Positions 31,818 through 41,381 of a stretch of 46,419 nt of DNA are shown piece by piece. The notes under the pieces were generated by a model. It was given only the letters and a program-made list of their open reading frames with translations. It did no database searches and was not told where the DNA came from. The translations under genes and the position numbers were made by a program. The stretch is from Actinomycetota bacterium (lineage in GTDB: Bacteria > Actinomycetota > Actinomycetes > Nanopelagicales > Nanopelagicaceae). The number at the start of each line of letters is the position of its first letter. The stretch's first letter is position 1. The stretch spans positions 1 through 46,419 of the forward strand of contig WLPT01000011.1 in the NCBI GenBank assembly GCA_009698675.1. The letters run 5' to 3'.

Positions 31818-32897
31818 ATGTTCGGGCGCGTACTTGGGTCAACACTGACTCAAGTACTGCGCAGTATTGCGCTAATACTTCTGCCAACTTCTTTCATTGC
31901 CCTCATCGCTTGGGCAACTGCAGGAAGTGCGACCGGTAACACGGGCGATCCAATGCGCGCGGTTTTATGGATCTGGCTAGGTGCGCATCAAATTCCATTT
32001 ACTCTCTCACTTCCACCGGCCAATACCGCGGGATTGCTCTCGTACCTACCCCTTGGCGCCCTCCTGTTTCCAGTGCTTGCAATTCGAAGCGGAGTTTCTC
32101 GAACCATTGATCGACTCGATGGAGATGCCTCACTTGTGCCATTGGCTCGCGCCTTATTTGCAACTCTTTACACCATCATTGGAACGCTCTTTGCATTCGT
32201 AAGTACAACTCACGCGGTAAGGCCCACCTGGTATTTGGCTCCAGTCTTCCTACTTCCGATAGCACTTATCAGTGGGGCAACTGTTGGTCGGCGGTTAGTT
32301 TTTGGTCAAGCAATTCTCTTTAGTACTCGCATCATCTCATTAATGCTTGGAGTAGCCTCGATTGTTTTTGGAGTATCAATCTTTATCAATCTTTCAACGG
32401 TAAGGAATCTGAGCTTGGTGCTAGAGCCTGGGATCATAGGGGGCTTCTTATTATTGATCCTTAATATTCTCTACATACCTAATGCAGTTGTTGCAACGCT
32501 CGGTTACTTTTCGGGAGTTGGATTTGCTGTTGGCTCAGGATCAATAATCTCGCCATTTAGCTTTCACTTACACTCAATCCCAGCCTTCCCATTACTTGGT
32601 GCCCTTCCATCCGCAACCTCACGACTGGGAGTTCTCGGTATTGGCGCCATTCTCTTATCAGGTGCGCTTTTAACAAACTGGACTATTGCGCTCAGTACAC
32701 GAGTCCTAATTCAATCTCTATTTGCCTCACTACTTATTATCGTTGCGATTGCCTATGCCGGAAGCGGTGCGCTTATTACCGATGCGATGTCTGCCATGGG
32801 AGTTTCTCCTTGGAAATTTACGTTAGCGCTCGCGGGCGAATTAACGTTAGGGGCATTAATCGCGCTCTATCTTCCGCGTCTTGGTAAACACAGATGA
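31818..32897 (+). CDS. DUF6350/PerM-like integral membrane protein
   Basis: This is a 359-residue protein made almost wholly of hydrophobic segments, about ten membrane spans by eye, with no enzymatic motif. Its place between sucD and purN matches mycobacterial PerM (DUF6350), which supports cell division under stress. Identification rests on position and general character more than on sequence motifs. It starts 5 bp after sucD, and its stop overlaps the purN ATG (ATGA). Confidence 0.75.
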   Translation: MFGRVLGSTLTQVLRSIALILLPTSFIALIAWATAGSATGNTGDPMRAVLWIWLGAHQIPFTLSLPPANTAGLLSYLPLGALLFPVLAIRSGVSRTIDRLDGDASLVPLARALFATLYTIIGTLFAFVSTTHAVRPTWYLAPVFLLPIALISGATVGRRLVFGQAILFSTRIISLMLGVASIVFGVSIFINLSTVRNLSLVLEPGIIGGFLLLILNILYIPNAVVATLGYFSGVGFAVGSGSIISPFSFHLHSIPAFPLLGALPSATSRLGVLGIGAILLSGALLTNWTIALSTRVLIQSLFASLLIIVAIAYAGSGALITDAMSAMGVSPWKFTLALAGELTLGALIALYLPRLGKHR

Positions 32898-33457
32898 TGC
32901 ACCGAATCTTAATTCTTGCATCAGGAAGTGGCTCACTTGCCCAAGCAGTTATCGATGCCGATGAACTCGAGATTGAGATAGTGGCAGTTCTGAGCGATCA
33001 GAAGGATGCTCAGGTTTTAAAACGAGCGACCTTGGCGGGAATACCTACACAGGTGCTTCCCGTTCTCGGCTCACGAGAGTTATGGAACCGTGCAATCATC
33101 GAAAGAGTTCAAGCATATAAACCAGATTTAGTCGTGAGTGCGGGATTTATGCGAATCCTTCCACCCGATTTCGTTAATCGATTTCCAACGATTAACTCGC
33201 ATCCAGCACTTCTGCCAGAATTTCCTGGAGCACATGCTGTACGAGATGCACTAGAGGCCGGCGTTAGAGTCACGGGAACAACCGTGCACTGGGTAGATGC
33301 CGGAGTTGATACTGGGCCAATCATCACGCAGATGGAGGTCCCAGTACTTGTCGGAGATGATGAAGCTAGCCTTCATGAGAGAATTAAGAAAGTAGAACGA
33401 GGTCTCATTGTTGCGACCATCGCCTTGATTCTCCCAACTTTGGAGCGCCATGTCTGA
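32894..33457 (+). CDS. purN: Phosphoribosylglycinamide formyltransferase
   Basis: PurN formylates GAR with 10-formyl-THF in purine synthesis. The catalytic N101, H103 and D139 are in [12 protein letters not shown] and VDTGPIITQ. The N-terminal [10 protein letters not shown] is the GAR phosphate-binding loop. The 187-residue length is typical. The start is the first of two tandem ATGs and overlaps the preceding gene. The end overlaps purH by 8 bp. folD, which makes its cofactor precursor, lies just downstream. Confidence 0.95.
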   Translation: MMHRILILASGSGSLAQAVIDADELEIEIVAVLSDQKDAQVLKRATLAGIPTQVLPVLGSRELWNRAIIERVQAYKPDLVVSAGFMRILPPDFVNRFPTINSHPALLPEFPGAHAVRDALEAGVRVTGTTVHWVDAGVDTGPIITQMEVPVLVGDDEASLHERIKKVERGLIVATIALILPTLERHV

Positions 33458-34985
33458 TCGTAAAGTAATCCGCAGAGCACTCATTAGTGTTTACGATAAA
33501 ACACGGTTAGTTGAAATTGGAAAAGTTTTAAGTGATGCTGGTGTTGAAATACTCTCGACAGGATCTACGGCCGCAAATTTAATCAAAGCCGGAATTGCAG
33601 TGACCGAAGTCAGTGCCTATACGGGCTTTCCAGAGATTATGGGAGGACGGGTAAAGACGCTCCATCCGCGCGTGCATGCAGGAATCTTGGCCGATCAAGA
33701 TAACCCTGAGCATGTGGCCGCGATCAATGCGTTAGAAATCGAAGCCTTTGATTTAGTCATAATTAATCTCTATCCATTTGCCGCGACAATTGCATCGGGT
33801 GCCGATTTTGCCGAGTGCATTGAGCAGATCGATATTGGTGGGCCATCTATGTTGCGAGGTGCAGCAAAGAATCACGGTTCAGTGGCAGTAATCTCGAACC
33901 CAACACAGTATGAGAGTTTGATTGATGCAGTTAAAGCCGGCGGATTTACTAACTCTCAGCGTCGCCAATTAGCGGTTGAAGTTTTTAGAACAACTGCCGA
34001 ATACGATCTTGCGATTGCCACATGGCTGGGGGCCAACGATGAACTGCCAGAGTGGTTCGGACAGATTTATCATCGCCAAAACTCGCTTCGATATGGAGAG
34101 AACCCACATCAGCGTGCGGCAATCTATTCAGGCGGACCGATTGGGATAGTAAATGCACTCCAACTGCATGGCAAAGAGATGTCCTTTAATAACTACACCG
34201 ATGCCGATGCGGCATGGCGAGCTGCGCTAGACCATTCGACACCTTGTGTTGCAATTATCAAACACGCCAATCCATGTGGAATAGCTATCGCTACAGATAT
34301 CGAAACTGCGCATAAAAAAGCCCATGAGTGCGATCCAGTATCGGCTTTCGGCGGTGTCGTTGCAGCTAACCGAGAAGTAAGCCTTGCAATGGCCAACCAA
34401 CTAGCCGAAATTTTTACCGAAGTTGTTATCGCGCCCAGCTATGAGGCCGGTGCTATTGAGATTCTTGCAAAAAAGCCATCGATAAGAATTTTGCAGTGCG
34501 ATGTTAGAAAGATTGCAGCTGTTGAAATGCGCCCAATATCGGGCGGAGTTTTATTACAGGATACGGATTTAATAGATTCGTCGGGGGATTCACCTGCTCA
34601 ATGGAGGCAGGTCAGCGGGAATCCAGTTGATGCCACTGTTCTTAATGAACTTGAGTTTGCTTGGAGAGCTGTTCGCGCAGTAAAGAGCAACGCAATTTTA
34701 TTGAGTAGTAATGGAGCATCAGTAGGAATTGGAATGGGGCAGGTTAATCGCGTTGACTCCGCGCGTTTAGCCGTAGCACGTGCCGGAGATCGGGTAGCTG
34801 GATCGGTCGCGGCAAGTGATGCTTTCTTCCCATTCGCCGACGGCCTACAGATTTTGCTTGATGCTGGTATTACGGCCGTTGTGCAACCAGGGGGAAGCGT
34901 GCGCGATGAAGAGGTTATCGCCGCCGCCCAAGGCGCAGGTATTGCAATGTTTTTCACGGGTACGCGTCATTTCTCTCACGCTTAA
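33450..34985 (+). CDS. purH: Bifunctional AICAR transformylase / IMP cyclohydrolase
   Basis: PurH carries out the last two steps of IMP synthesis. The N-terminal cyclohydrolase domain (about 1-195) starts with [20 protein letters not shown] and has [16 protein letters not shown]. The C-terminal transformylase (about 200-511) has [10 protein letters not shown], the catalytic KHANPCG and a final DAFFPFADG...[10 protein letters not shown]. The 511-residue length is normal. It overlaps purN, so the two steps are translationally coupled. Confidence 0.96.
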   Translation: MSDRKVIRRALISVYDKTRLVEIGKVLSDAGVEILSTGSTAANLIKAGIAVTEVSAYTGFPEIMGGRVKTLHPRVHAGILADQDNPEHVAAINALEIEAFDLVIINLYPFAATIASGADFAECIEQIDIGGPSMLRGAAKNHGSVAVISNPTQYESLIDAVKAGGFTNSQRRQLAVEVFRTTAEYDLAIATWLGANDELPEWFGQIYHRQNSLRYGENPHQRAAIYSGGPIGIVNALQLHGKEMSFNNYTDADAAWRAALDHSTPCVAIIKHANPCGIAIATDIETAHKKAHECDPVSAFGGVVAANREVSLAMANQLAEIFTEVVIAPSYEAGAIEILAKKPSIRILQCDVRKIAAVEMRPISGGVLLQDTDLIDSSGDSPAQWRQVSGNPVDATVLNELEFAWRAVRAVKSNAILLSSNGASVGIGMGQVNRVDSARLAVARAGDRVAGSVAASDAFFPFADGLQILLDAGITAVVQPGGSVRDEEVIAAAQGAGIAMFFTGTRHFSHA

Positions 34986-34993
34986 GGCTGCAA

Positions 34994-34999
34994 TAGGAT
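34994..34999 (+). promoter_or_regulatory. Leaderless -10 element of folD
   Basis: TAGGAT is followed by 7 nt and the ATG at 35007. No Shine-Dalgarno precedes the gene. Confidence 0.6.
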
Positions 35000-35006
35000 T
35001 GCTCGT

Positions 35007-35846
35007 ATGAGCGCACAAATATTAGATGGCAAGGCGCTAGCAGCCTCAATCAAATCTCAACTAGCCGTTCGTGTAGTCGAACTTAAATCGCGGGGCATTA
35101 CGCCAGGACTTGGTACGGTTTTAGTCGGTGATGATCCAGGATCGCACTCGTATGTCGGTGGAAAACATCGTGACTGTCATGAAGTTGGAATCAATTCGAT
35201 TCGAGTTGATCTACCAGCCGATGCTACTGAGGCCGATGTGATGGCTGCTATTAAAGATCTGAACGCATCACCCGAATGCACTGGCTACATCGTGCAACTT
35301 CCATTACCAAAGGGAATTAATACCCAACGTGTATTAGAGGCGATAGATCCAGCAAAAGATGCCGATGGACTGCATCCAATGAATCTAGGACGGTTGGTTT
35401 CAGGATATGAGGCTCCATTGCCATGCACACCGCATGGAATAGTTGAGCTACTAACCCATTACGGAATTAGTACTAAAGGTGCAGAGGTAACTGTGATCGG
35501 TCGCGGCCTTACTGTTGGTCGACCTCTTGGATTATTACTAACTCGCAAGCAAGAGAATGCGACGGTAACTTTGACGCATACCGGAACAAAAGACTTACTC
35601 ACTCACACTAAGAACGCCGATATTATCGTTGCAGCAATTGGACAGGCACATTTCTTAAAAGCGGAGATGATAAAGCCTGGCGCTGTAGTTATCGATGTTG
35701 GAATTTCACGAACCGATTCAGGCTTGCTTGGTGATGTTGATCCGAGCGTTATGGAAGTTGCATCTTGGGTTGCGCCGATGCCTGGCGGAGTCGGACCGAT
35801 GACGCGAGCAATGTTGATTAAGAATGTAGTTGATGCATGCAGTTAA
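35007..35846 (+). CDS. folD: Methylenetetrahydrofolate dehydrogenase / cyclohydrolase
   Basis: FolD interconverts 5,10-methylene-THF, methenyl-THF and 10-formyl-THF, supplying the formyl donor for PurN and PurH. The catalytic Y49-x3-K53 is in SYVGGKHRD. The cofactor loop [14 protein letters not shown] and the C-terminal [13 protein letters not shown] are diagnostic. The 279-residue length is typical. It appears to be transcribed from a leaderless promoter just after purH and overlaps the DUF3017 gene by 10 bp. Confidence 0.96.
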   Translation: MSAQILDGKALAASIKSQLAVRVVELKSRGITPGLGTVLVGDDPGSHSYVGGKHRDCHEVGINSIRVDLPADATEADVMAAIKDLNASPECTGYIVQLPLPKGINTQRVLEAIDPAKDADGLHPMNLGRLVSGYEAPLPCTPHGIVELLTHYGISTKGAEVTVIGRGLTVGRPLGLLLTRKQENATVTLTHTGTKDLLTHTKNADIIVAAIGQAHFLKAEMIKPGAVVIDVGISRTDSGLLGDVDPSVMEVASWVAPMPGGVGPMTRAMLIKNVVDACS

Positions 35847-36064
35847 CCGGTCGGCTTCTAAGTTTCGTTAGCAACTCCGCAATTCTTCTAGGGATTGCAT
35901 TGGGCATAGGCGGGATTGTGCGAGGTGGGTCACTTTTTATCGCAGTCGGCACCGCGGGAGTAGCACTCAAAGCTCGACGTTTGCGTAAATTCGACTTTTA
36001 TTTTCCACTCGTTATTGCAATTGCCCTTTTTCTCTTGGCATTAGCACTTCCTCACGGGCGGTAG
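35837..36064 (+). CDS. DUF3017-like small membrane protein
   Basis: This is a 75-residue protein with two or three hydrophobic helices ([28 protein letters not shown] and [16 protein letters not shown]) and a basic loop KARRLRKFD between them. DUF3017 proteins occupy this place between folD and mdh in many Actinobacteria. The call rests on position and topology. Its function is unknown. It overlaps the folD stop, so it is co-translated. Confidence 0.7.
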   Translation: MQLTGRLLSFVSNSAILLGIALGIGGIVRGGSLFIAVGTAGVALKARRLRKFDFYFPLVIAIALFLLALALPHGR

Positions 36065-36106
36065 AGTTTACGTAGTGCCTTACACAGTCAACAAAGGGAG
36101 TTCGCC

Positions 36107-37057
36107 ATGGGCGGAAAAGTCACAGTAGTCGGTGCAGGTTTCTACGGTTCAACAACTGCGCTTCGCTTAGCCGAATACGATGTTTTCGATACGGTAGTTC
36201 TTACCGACATTGTCGAAGGCAAGCCAGAGGGTTTAGCTCTGGACATGAATCAATCTCGATCCATTGAAGGCTTTGAAACCAAGATTATCGGTGCAACTAC
36301 AACGGCCGAAGGTGCAGGCTATGAAGCCACTGCAAACTCAAATGTAGTAGTTATTACTGCAGGTCTTCCACGTAAACCCGGTATGAGCCGCATGGATTTG
36401 ATTGGTGTTAACGCTGGAATTGTTCGTGGAGTAGCTGAAAATATCGCCAAGCACTCACCCAACGCCGTCATCATCGTAGTTTCAAATCCACTCGATGAGA
36501 TGACATCCCTTGCACAGCTGGCAACAGGCTTTCCTAAGAACCGCGTAATGGGACAGGCTGGCATGCTAGATACGGCCCGCTTTACTAACTTTGTTGCTGA
36601 AAAACTCGCAGTAAAAGTAGGAACAGTTAAAACTCTAACTTTAGGTTCACATGGTGACACTATGGTTCCAGTTCCAAGTCGTTGTACGGTAAATGGAAAA
36701 GCTCTAAGCGAACTTCTATCGCAAACTGAAATCGATGAATTAGTTGACCGCACTCGCAACGGTGGGGCTGAAGTAGTTGCTCTACTAAAAACTGGTTCGG
36801 CCTACTACGCCCCATCGGCTGCAGCAGCACGTATGGCCAAAGCTGTCATCGAAGATTCTGGTGCCGTAATGCCCGTATGTGCATGGGTTGACGGCGAATA
36901 TGGAATTTCTGGCGTTTACCTTGGTGTTGAAGCCGAGATTGGCCGCACAGGAGTTAGACGAGTTGTTGAAAGTGCGCTTACAGATTCTGAAGTTTCAGCT
37001 CTTAAAGCTGCAGCTGAAGCCGTTCGTGCAAAACAAGCAGATGTCCAAACACTCTAA
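36107..37057 (+). CDS. mdh: Malate dehydrogenase (LDH-like type)
   Basis: This NAD-dependent enzyme oxidises malate to oxaloacetate. The Rossmann loop is GKVTVVGAGFYGSTTALRLA, and the catalytic histidine is H182 in GSHGDTMVP. The substrate-loop arginines lie in LPRKPGMSRMDL. The 316-residue length and the pattern fit the lactate-dehydrogenase-like MDH group found in many bacteria. The ATG follows AAAGGGAG. It is separated from icd by 16 bp, making a TCA-cycle pair. Confidence 0.93.
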   Translation: MGGKVTVVGAGFYGSTTALRLAEYDVFDTVVLTDIVEGKPEGLALDMNQSRSIEGFETKIIGATTTAEGAGYEATANSNVVVITAGLPRKPGMSRMDLIGVNAGIVRGVAENIAKHSPNAVIIVVSNPLDEMTSLAQLATGFPKNRVMGQAGMLDTARFTNFVAEKLAVKVGTVKTLTLGSHGDTMVPVPSRCTVNGKALSELLSQTEIDELVDRTRNGGAEVVALLKTGSAYYAPSAAAARMAKAVIEDSGAVMPVCAWVDGEYGISGVYLGVEAEIGRTGVRRVVESALTDSEVSALKAAAEAVRAKQADVQTL

Positions 37058-37073
37058 ATAGGGAGCTCACAGC

Positions 37074-38288
37074 ATGGCCAAGATCAAAGTTGAAGGAACC
37101 GTAGTCGAGCTAGATGGCGACGAGATGACCCGCATCATCTGGCAGTTCATCAAAGAGTCATTAATTCTTCCTTATTTAGATGTGAACCTTGATTATTACG
37201 ACCTTGGCATGGAAAACCGCGATGCAACAGATGATCAAGTAACCATAGATTCAGCCCATGCAATTCAAAAGCATGGTGTTGGCATTAAATGTGCAACGAT
37301 CACGCCAGATGAGGCCCGCGTTGAAGAGTTTGGTTTAAAGAAGATGTGGAAATCACCAAACGGAACAGTTCGAAATATTTTGGGTGGCGTAATTTTCCGT
37401 GAACCAATCATCATTAGCAACGTTCCACGTTTAGTGCCTCACTGGACTAAGCCAATCGTTATCGGCCGTCATGCCTTTGGCGATCAGTACAAAGCTACGG
37501 ATTTCTTGGTCCCAAGTGCTGGCAAATTAACGATGACATTTGTTCCAGCCGATGGGTCAAAGCCAGTTGAATATAATGTTTTTGACTTTCCATCATCGGG
37601 TGTTGCTATGGGTATGTACAACATGGATGAGTCAATCCGTGACTTTGCTCGTGCATCTCTAAACTATGGTTTGAACCGAAAGTTCCCGGTCTATCTATCA
37701 ACGAAGAACACAATTTTAAAAGCCTACGACGGTCGCTTTAAAGATATCTTCGAAGAGATTTTCCAGGCTGAGTTTAAAACAGCTTTCGAAGCTGCAGGAA
37801 TTTGGTATGAACACCGCTTGATCGATGACATGGTTGCTATGTCACTTCGCATGGAGGGCGGCTACGTCTGGGCTTGTAAGAACTATGACGGCGATGTCCA
37901 ATCCGACACCGTTGCACAGGGTTATGGCTCACTGGGCTTAATGACCTCGGTCTTGATGACTCCAGATGGAAAGATTGTTGAATCTGAGGCCGCACACGGC
38001 ACGGTTACGCGGCATTATCGCGAACATCAAAAGGGCAAGGCGACCTCAACGAATCCAATCGCATCGATCTTTGCATGGACACGCGGCTTAGCTCATCGCG
38101 CAAAGTTAGATAACAACTCTGAACTTGCCGCATTCTGCGCAACACTTGAGCGCATCTGCATTGAAACTGTAGAACAGGGCAAGATGACTAAGGATTTAGC
38201 ATTATTGATATCAAAGGATGCACCTTGGCAGAGCACCCAAGAGTTCTTGGGCTCCATCGATGAAAACCTTAAGAAGGCGATGGCCTAA
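37074..38288 (+). CDS. icd: Isocitrate dehydrogenase (NADP+), dimeric type
   Basis: This enzyme decarboxylates isocitrate to 2-oxoglutarate. The sequence [20 protein letters not shown] and [20 protein letters not shown] are characteristic of the homodimeric eukaryote-like [22 protein letters not shown] holds the cofactor loop, where the H-R pair fits NADP specificity. The 404-residue length is normal. The ATG has a GGGAG Shine-Dalgarno. No clear terminator follows; AGCCCT (38288) and AGGGCT (38311) could pair but lack a T-tract. Confidence 0.95.
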   Translation: MAKIKVEGTVVELDGDEMTRIIWQFIKESLILPYLDVNLDYYDLGMENRDATDDQVTIDSAHAIQKHGVGIKCATITPDEARVEEFGLKKMWKSPNGTVRNILGGVIFREPIIISNVPRLVPHWTKPIVIGRHAFGDQYKATDFLVPSAGKLTMTFVPADGSKPVEYNVFDFPSSGVAMGMYNMDESIRDFARASLNYGLNRKFPVYLSTKNTILKAYDGRFKDIFEEIFQAEFKTAFEAAGIWYEHRLIDDMVAMSLRMEGGYVWACKNYDGDVQSDTVAQGYGSLGLMTSVLMTPDGKIVESEAAHGTVTRHYREHQKGKATSTNPIASIFAWTRGLAHRAKLDNNSELAAFCATLERICIETVEQGKMTKDLALLISKDAPWQSTQEFLGSIDENLKKAMA

Positions 38289-38332
38289 GCCCTTATTCAC
38301 CTGATGTTAGAGGGCTAGGACTCACTTATCCC

Positions 38333-38361
38333 TTGTCAGGTCGTAATTTGAGGTCTACTTT
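38333..38361 (+). promoter_or_regulatory. Candidate promoter of the aldehyde dehydrogenase operon
   Basis: TTGTCA (38333-38338) and TACTTT (38356-38361) are spaced by 17 bp in the 120-bp gap after icd. The predicted leader is about 40 nt and contains a GGAG Shine-Dalgarno at 38400-38403. Confidence 0.55.
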
Positions 38362-38408
38362 CAATTCAACCATGTGCGCGCCTATGCCCACATAAAATTG
38401 GAGTAGAG

Positions 38409-39932
38409 ATGACTGATTTCGTAGCTCCCGGACAACCCGGAAGCAAAGTTACATATTTACCTCGTTATGACCATTGGATTAATGGCAAGTATGAAAAGCC
38501 AGATTCAGGTCAATACTTCGAAAATGTCACTCCAGTAACTGGAAAAGTCTTTTGTGATGTTGCGCGTGGAAATGCTAAAGATATTGATAAGGCGTTAGAT
38601 GCCGCCCATGCAGCAGCCCCTGCTTGGGGCAAGACTTCGGCAACTGCTCGTGCGATTATTCTTAATAAAATCGCCGATCGCATGGAGGCAAATGTTGAAG
38701 CTATCGCCGTCGCCGAAACTTGGGAAAACGGAAAGCCAATTCGCGAGGCACTCTATGTAGATATCCCACTTGCAATCGATCACTTCCGATACTTTGCTGC
38801 AGCGATCCGTGCACAAGAGGGATCAGCGGGCGAGTTAGATGAGGATACAGTCGCATATCACTTCCACGAACCTCTTGGTGTAGTTGGCCAGATTATTCCG
38901 TGGAACTTCCCAATCTTGATGGCGGTCTGGAAGCTTGCTCCAGCCCTTGCTGCAGGTAACTGCGTTGTTCTAAAGCCAGCCGAGCAGACTCCAGTCTCGA
39001 TTATGTTCTTGATGGATCTCATCAAAGATCTACTTCCAGATGGTGTCGTCAATATCGTTAACGGCTTTGGTGTCGAGGCTGGAAAGCCGCTTGCATCATC
39101 TCCACGTATTGCAAAGATCGCCTTTACCGGTGAGACCTCAACGGGGCGCTTAATCATGCAGTACGCATCGGAAAACATCATCCCTGTCACTCTTGAACTC
39201 GGTGGCAAGAGTCCAAATATTTTCTTTGGTGATGTCGCCGCAGAAAACGATGCCTTCTATGACAAGGCTCTAGAGGGCTTCACAATGTTTGCTGTCAACC
39301 AGGGCGAAGTTTGCACCTGTCCTTCTCGTGGGCTCATCGACACCAAGATGTATGACAAGTTCTTAGGTGATGTCACTGCCCGCACTAATGCAATTAAGCA
39401 GGGTCACCCTCTAGATCTGTCAACCATGATTGGCGCACAGGCAAGTACCGATCAATTAGAAAAGATCCTTTCTTACCTAGATATTGGTAAGAAAGAGGGC
39501 GCAAAGGTCATCACTGGAGGAGAGCGCGCAGATCTAGGCGGAGAACTCTCTGGTGGTTATTACGTTATGCCAACAATCTTTGAAGGCCATAACAAGATGC
39601 GCATCTTCCAAGAGGAGATCTTCGGTCCAGTTGTATCGGTTACAAAGTTTGATGGTTTCGATAACGCTATGGAAATCGCAAATGACAGCTTGTACGGTCT
39701 AGGTGCGGGAGTATGGACACGCGATATGAATACTGCTTATCGCGCAGGCCGAGCAATTCAAGCCGGTCGAGTCTGGACTAACTGTTATCACGCCTATCCA
39801 GCAGGAGCTGCCTTTGGTGGTTACAAAGCCTCTGGAATCGGCCGTGAGAACCATAAGATGATGCTTGATCATTACCAACAGACAAAGAACCTGCTAGTTT
39901 CATACTCACCAAACAAGCTCGGTTTCTTTTAA
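38409..39932 (+). CDS. NAD-dependent aldehyde dehydrogenase (ExaC/AldB-like)
   Basis: This 507-residue aldehyde dehydrogenase has catalytic C302 in [11 protein letters not shown] and general base E263 in LELGGKSPN. The N-terminal [11 protein letters not shown] and C-terminal [21 protein letters not shown] segments match the acetaldehyde dehydrogenase group (ExaC, AldB, AcoD). It would oxidise acetaldehyde or similar short aldehydes to acids in the cytoplasm. A DUF779 gene follows 9 bp downstream, a frequent partner of this group. It opens a plus-strand set that includes a DosR-like regulator, so control by oxygen or redox is possible. Confidence 0.92.
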   Translation: MTDFVAPGQPGSKVTYLPRYDHWINGKYEKPDSGQYFENVTPVTGKVFCDVARGNAKDIDKALDAAHAAAPAWGKTSATARAIILNKIADRMEANVEAIAVAETWENGKPIREALYVDIPLAIDHFRYFAAAIRAQEGSAGELDEDTVAYHFHEPLGVVGQIIPWNFPILMAVWKLAPALAAGNCVVLKPAEQTPVSIMFLMDLIKDLLPDGVVNIVNGFGVEAGKPLASSPRIAKIAFTGETSTGRLIMQYASENIIPVTLELGGKSPNIFFGDVAAENDAFYDKALEGFTMFAVNQGEVCTCPSRGLIDTKMYDKFLGDVTARTNAIKQGHPLDLSTMIGAQASTDQLEKILSYLDIGKKEGAKVITGGERADLGGELSGGYYVMPTIFEGHNKMRIFQEEIFGPVVSVTKFDGFDNAMEIANDSLYGLGAGVWTRDMNTAYRAGRAIQAGRVWTNCYHAYPAGAAFGGYKASGIGRENHKMMLDHYQQTKNLLVSYSPNKLGFF

Positions 39933-39941
39933 GGAGTACTA

Positions 39942-40343
39942 ATGCCTCTGCCGTCTCGAGTTGATTACACACCCGAGACGGCAGAGCTATTACTCAAGCT
40001 AACAAAGATCAACGGCCCCCTGATGTTTCATCAATCAGGCGGGTGCTGTGACGGATCATCGCCCATGTGTTATCTCAAAGGTGAATTCCGTGTTGGTGGG
40101 GCAGATGTATTAATTGGCGAATTAATGATCACTGATATTGCAGAGCCAATTCAAGTTTGGATGTCGGCCTCGCAGTTTGAATATTGGAAACACACGCATT
40201 TAACTATCGATGTTGTTGTAGGACGCGGTGGGGGATTCTCTCTTGAATCACCTGAGGGAAAAAGATTTCTTATCCGGTCACGATTATTTACTGATGAAGA
40301 GTGGGCGATATTAGAGAGCTCACCAGTTAAAACTGGGGCGTAG
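39942..40343 (+). CDS. DUF779 domain protein
   Basis: This is a 133-residue protein of a family often found directly downstream of acetaldehyde dehydrogenases. The core is FHQSGGCCDGSSPMC, with H30, C35, C36 and C43 as likely metal or redox residues. The rest is probably beta-rich. Its biochemical role is unknown; co-occurrence suggests it protects or assists the dehydrogenase. The ATG has an AAGGAG Shine-Dalgarno. An 80-bp gap with a possible regulatory palindrome follows. Confidence 0.88.
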   Translation: MPLPSRVDYTPETAELLLKLTKINGPLMFHQSGGCCDGSSPMCYLKGEFRVGGADVLIGELMITDIAEPIQVWMSASQFEYWKHTHLTIDVVVGRGGGFSLESPEGKRFLIRSRLFTDEEWAILESSPVKTGA

Positions 40344-40388
40344 ACAAGGAGTTTGAGGGGTTGCTCTCGGTAACTGAAGGCATAGTTG

Positions 40389-40407
40389 TTTGGGCCATAT
40401 TTTCCAA
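40389..40407. promoter_or_regulatory. Imperfect palindrome, possible DosR-like box
   Basis: TTTGGGCC-ATA-TTTTCCAA abuts the -10 element of the DUF2249 gene. The outer TTGG/CCAA arms are symmetric, and the G-rich left and C-containing right arms faintly recall the mycobacterial DosR box. This is weaker than the site upstream of narG. Confidence 0.3.
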
Positions 40408-40411
40408 TAGA

Positions 40412-40417
40412 TAGAAT
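40412..40417 (+). promoter_or_regulatory. Leaderless -10 element of the DUF2249 gene
   Basis: TAGAAT is followed by 6 nt and ATG 40424. The alternative ATG at 40418 directly touches the hexamer, so 40424 is the better start. Confidence 0.55.
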
Positions 40418-40423
40418 ATGCCC

Positions 40424-40726
40424 ATGGATATTATTGAAATAACTAAAGCGCCAGAACATGCAGGATCTCACTCATGCCGATGCGGCGAGGAGAGTTCAAC
40501 AACTTTCCCTGAACTCGATGCCACATTAATACCTCACGAAATACGCCACCCAGCGATTTTTGGAGCCCTTGAATCCCTTAAATCTGGGGAGGGAATGGTC
40601 CTTGTGGCACCACATAAGCCGATCCCCTTGCTTGCCCAAATCGAAAAGAAGCACCCTGGAAACTTCTCAGTCAACTTCCTAGACGAAGGTCCCGATAAGT
40701 GGCATATTGAGTTGATACGAAACTAG
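40424..40726 (+). CDS. DUF2249 domain protein
   Basis: This is a 100-residue protein of the DUF2249 group, small alpha/beta proteins often next to nitrate, nitrite or NO metabolism genes and hemerythrin-like proteins. It has a CRCGEE motif (C18, C20) after a His-rich start, then IRHPAIFGALESLKSGEGMVLVAPHKPIPLL. C-terminal WHIELIRN ends the domain. Function is not established. The start at 40424 is chosen from the leaderless promoter. It lies 13 bp before the response regulator gene and is probably co-transcribed with it. Confidence 0.8.
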   Translation: MDIIEITKAPEHAGSHSCRCGEESSTTFPELDATLIPHEIRHPAIFGALESLKSGEGMVLVAPHKPIPLLAQIEKKHPGNFSVNFLDEGPDKWHIELIRN

Positions 40727-40739
40727 GTTAAGGATTTCA

Positions 40740-41381
40740 GTGCAGACAAAAGTCTTCGTCGTCGATGATCATGAACTCGTACGTAAGGGATTGATAGATC
40801 TTATTGATGCCGAAGAGGATTTGTTGGTTGTCGGAAGTGCGGCAAATTGCTTTGATGCAGTAGCTAATTTCGTAGCTTTAGATGCCGATGTCGCGGTTTT
40901 AGATGTTCGCTTACCAGATGGAAGCGGCATTGAACTTTGCCGAGAGCTAATCAGCCTTAAGCCTGAGTTAAAGGTATTAATGCTCACCTCATTTCAAGAT
41001 GATGAAGCCCTCCTCGGCGCAGTCCTTGGCGGGGCCGTTGGTTATTTGATCAAAGATATAAAGAATTTAGAACTCCTTGCCTCAATTCGAAAAGTTGCAA
41101 CTGGAGAGAGTTTTCTCGATACGAAGTTAATCTCATCGGTGACAAACCGCCTACGTGAGAACAAAAACCCCGCCAGCGAAATTTACGAACTGACCGACCA
41201 AGAACAGCGCGTTCTTGAGTTTATTGGAGAAGGTATGACTAATAGGGAGATTGCAAAGAACATGTTCTTGGCTGAAAAGACGGTTAAGAACTATGTATCT
41301 TCTCTACTTAGAAAATTAGGGCTTGAACGCCGCACACAGGCCGCAGCGATGGCTGTTCGGCTCAGTGTCGGTAGAAGCTAA
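40740..41381 (+). CDS. DosR/DevR-like NarL-family response regulator
   Basis: This 213-residue regulator has a receiver domain (1-120) with acidic D9-D10, phospho-acceptor D55 in VAVLDVRLPDG and K106-region VGYLIKDIKN. It has a LuxR/NarL helix-turn-helix (about 150-205). The stretch MFLAEKTVKNYVSSLLRKLG followed by ERRTQAA is strikingly like DosR of Mycobacterium. The start is GTG with AAGGA 5 nt upstream. It ends convergently with, and overlaps by 4 bp, the GAF kinase gene on the other strand, its likely partner. The expected targets are the nar genes and the adjoining aldehyde dehydrogenase/DUF2249 genes. Confidence 0.9.
   Translation: MQTKVFVVDDHELVRKGLIDLIDAEEDLLVVGSAANCFDAVANFVALDADVAVLDVRLPDGSGIELCRELISLKPELKVLMLTSFQDDEALLGAVLGGAVGYLIKDIKNLELLASIRKVATGESFLDTKLISSVTNRLRENKNPASEIYELTDQEQRVLEFIGEGMTNREIAKNMFLAEKTVKNYVSSLLRKLGLERRTQAAAMAVRLSVGRS

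Noticed and set aside
36062-36067. TAGAGT as the mdh promoter -10
   Set aside because: No -35 at a usual distance was found (TTGGCA lies 21 bp away), and mdh may be read from folD.
38288-38316. Intrinsic terminator after icd
   Set aside because: AGCCCT and AGGGCT could pair, but the 17-nt loop and lack of a T-tract make it unconvincing.
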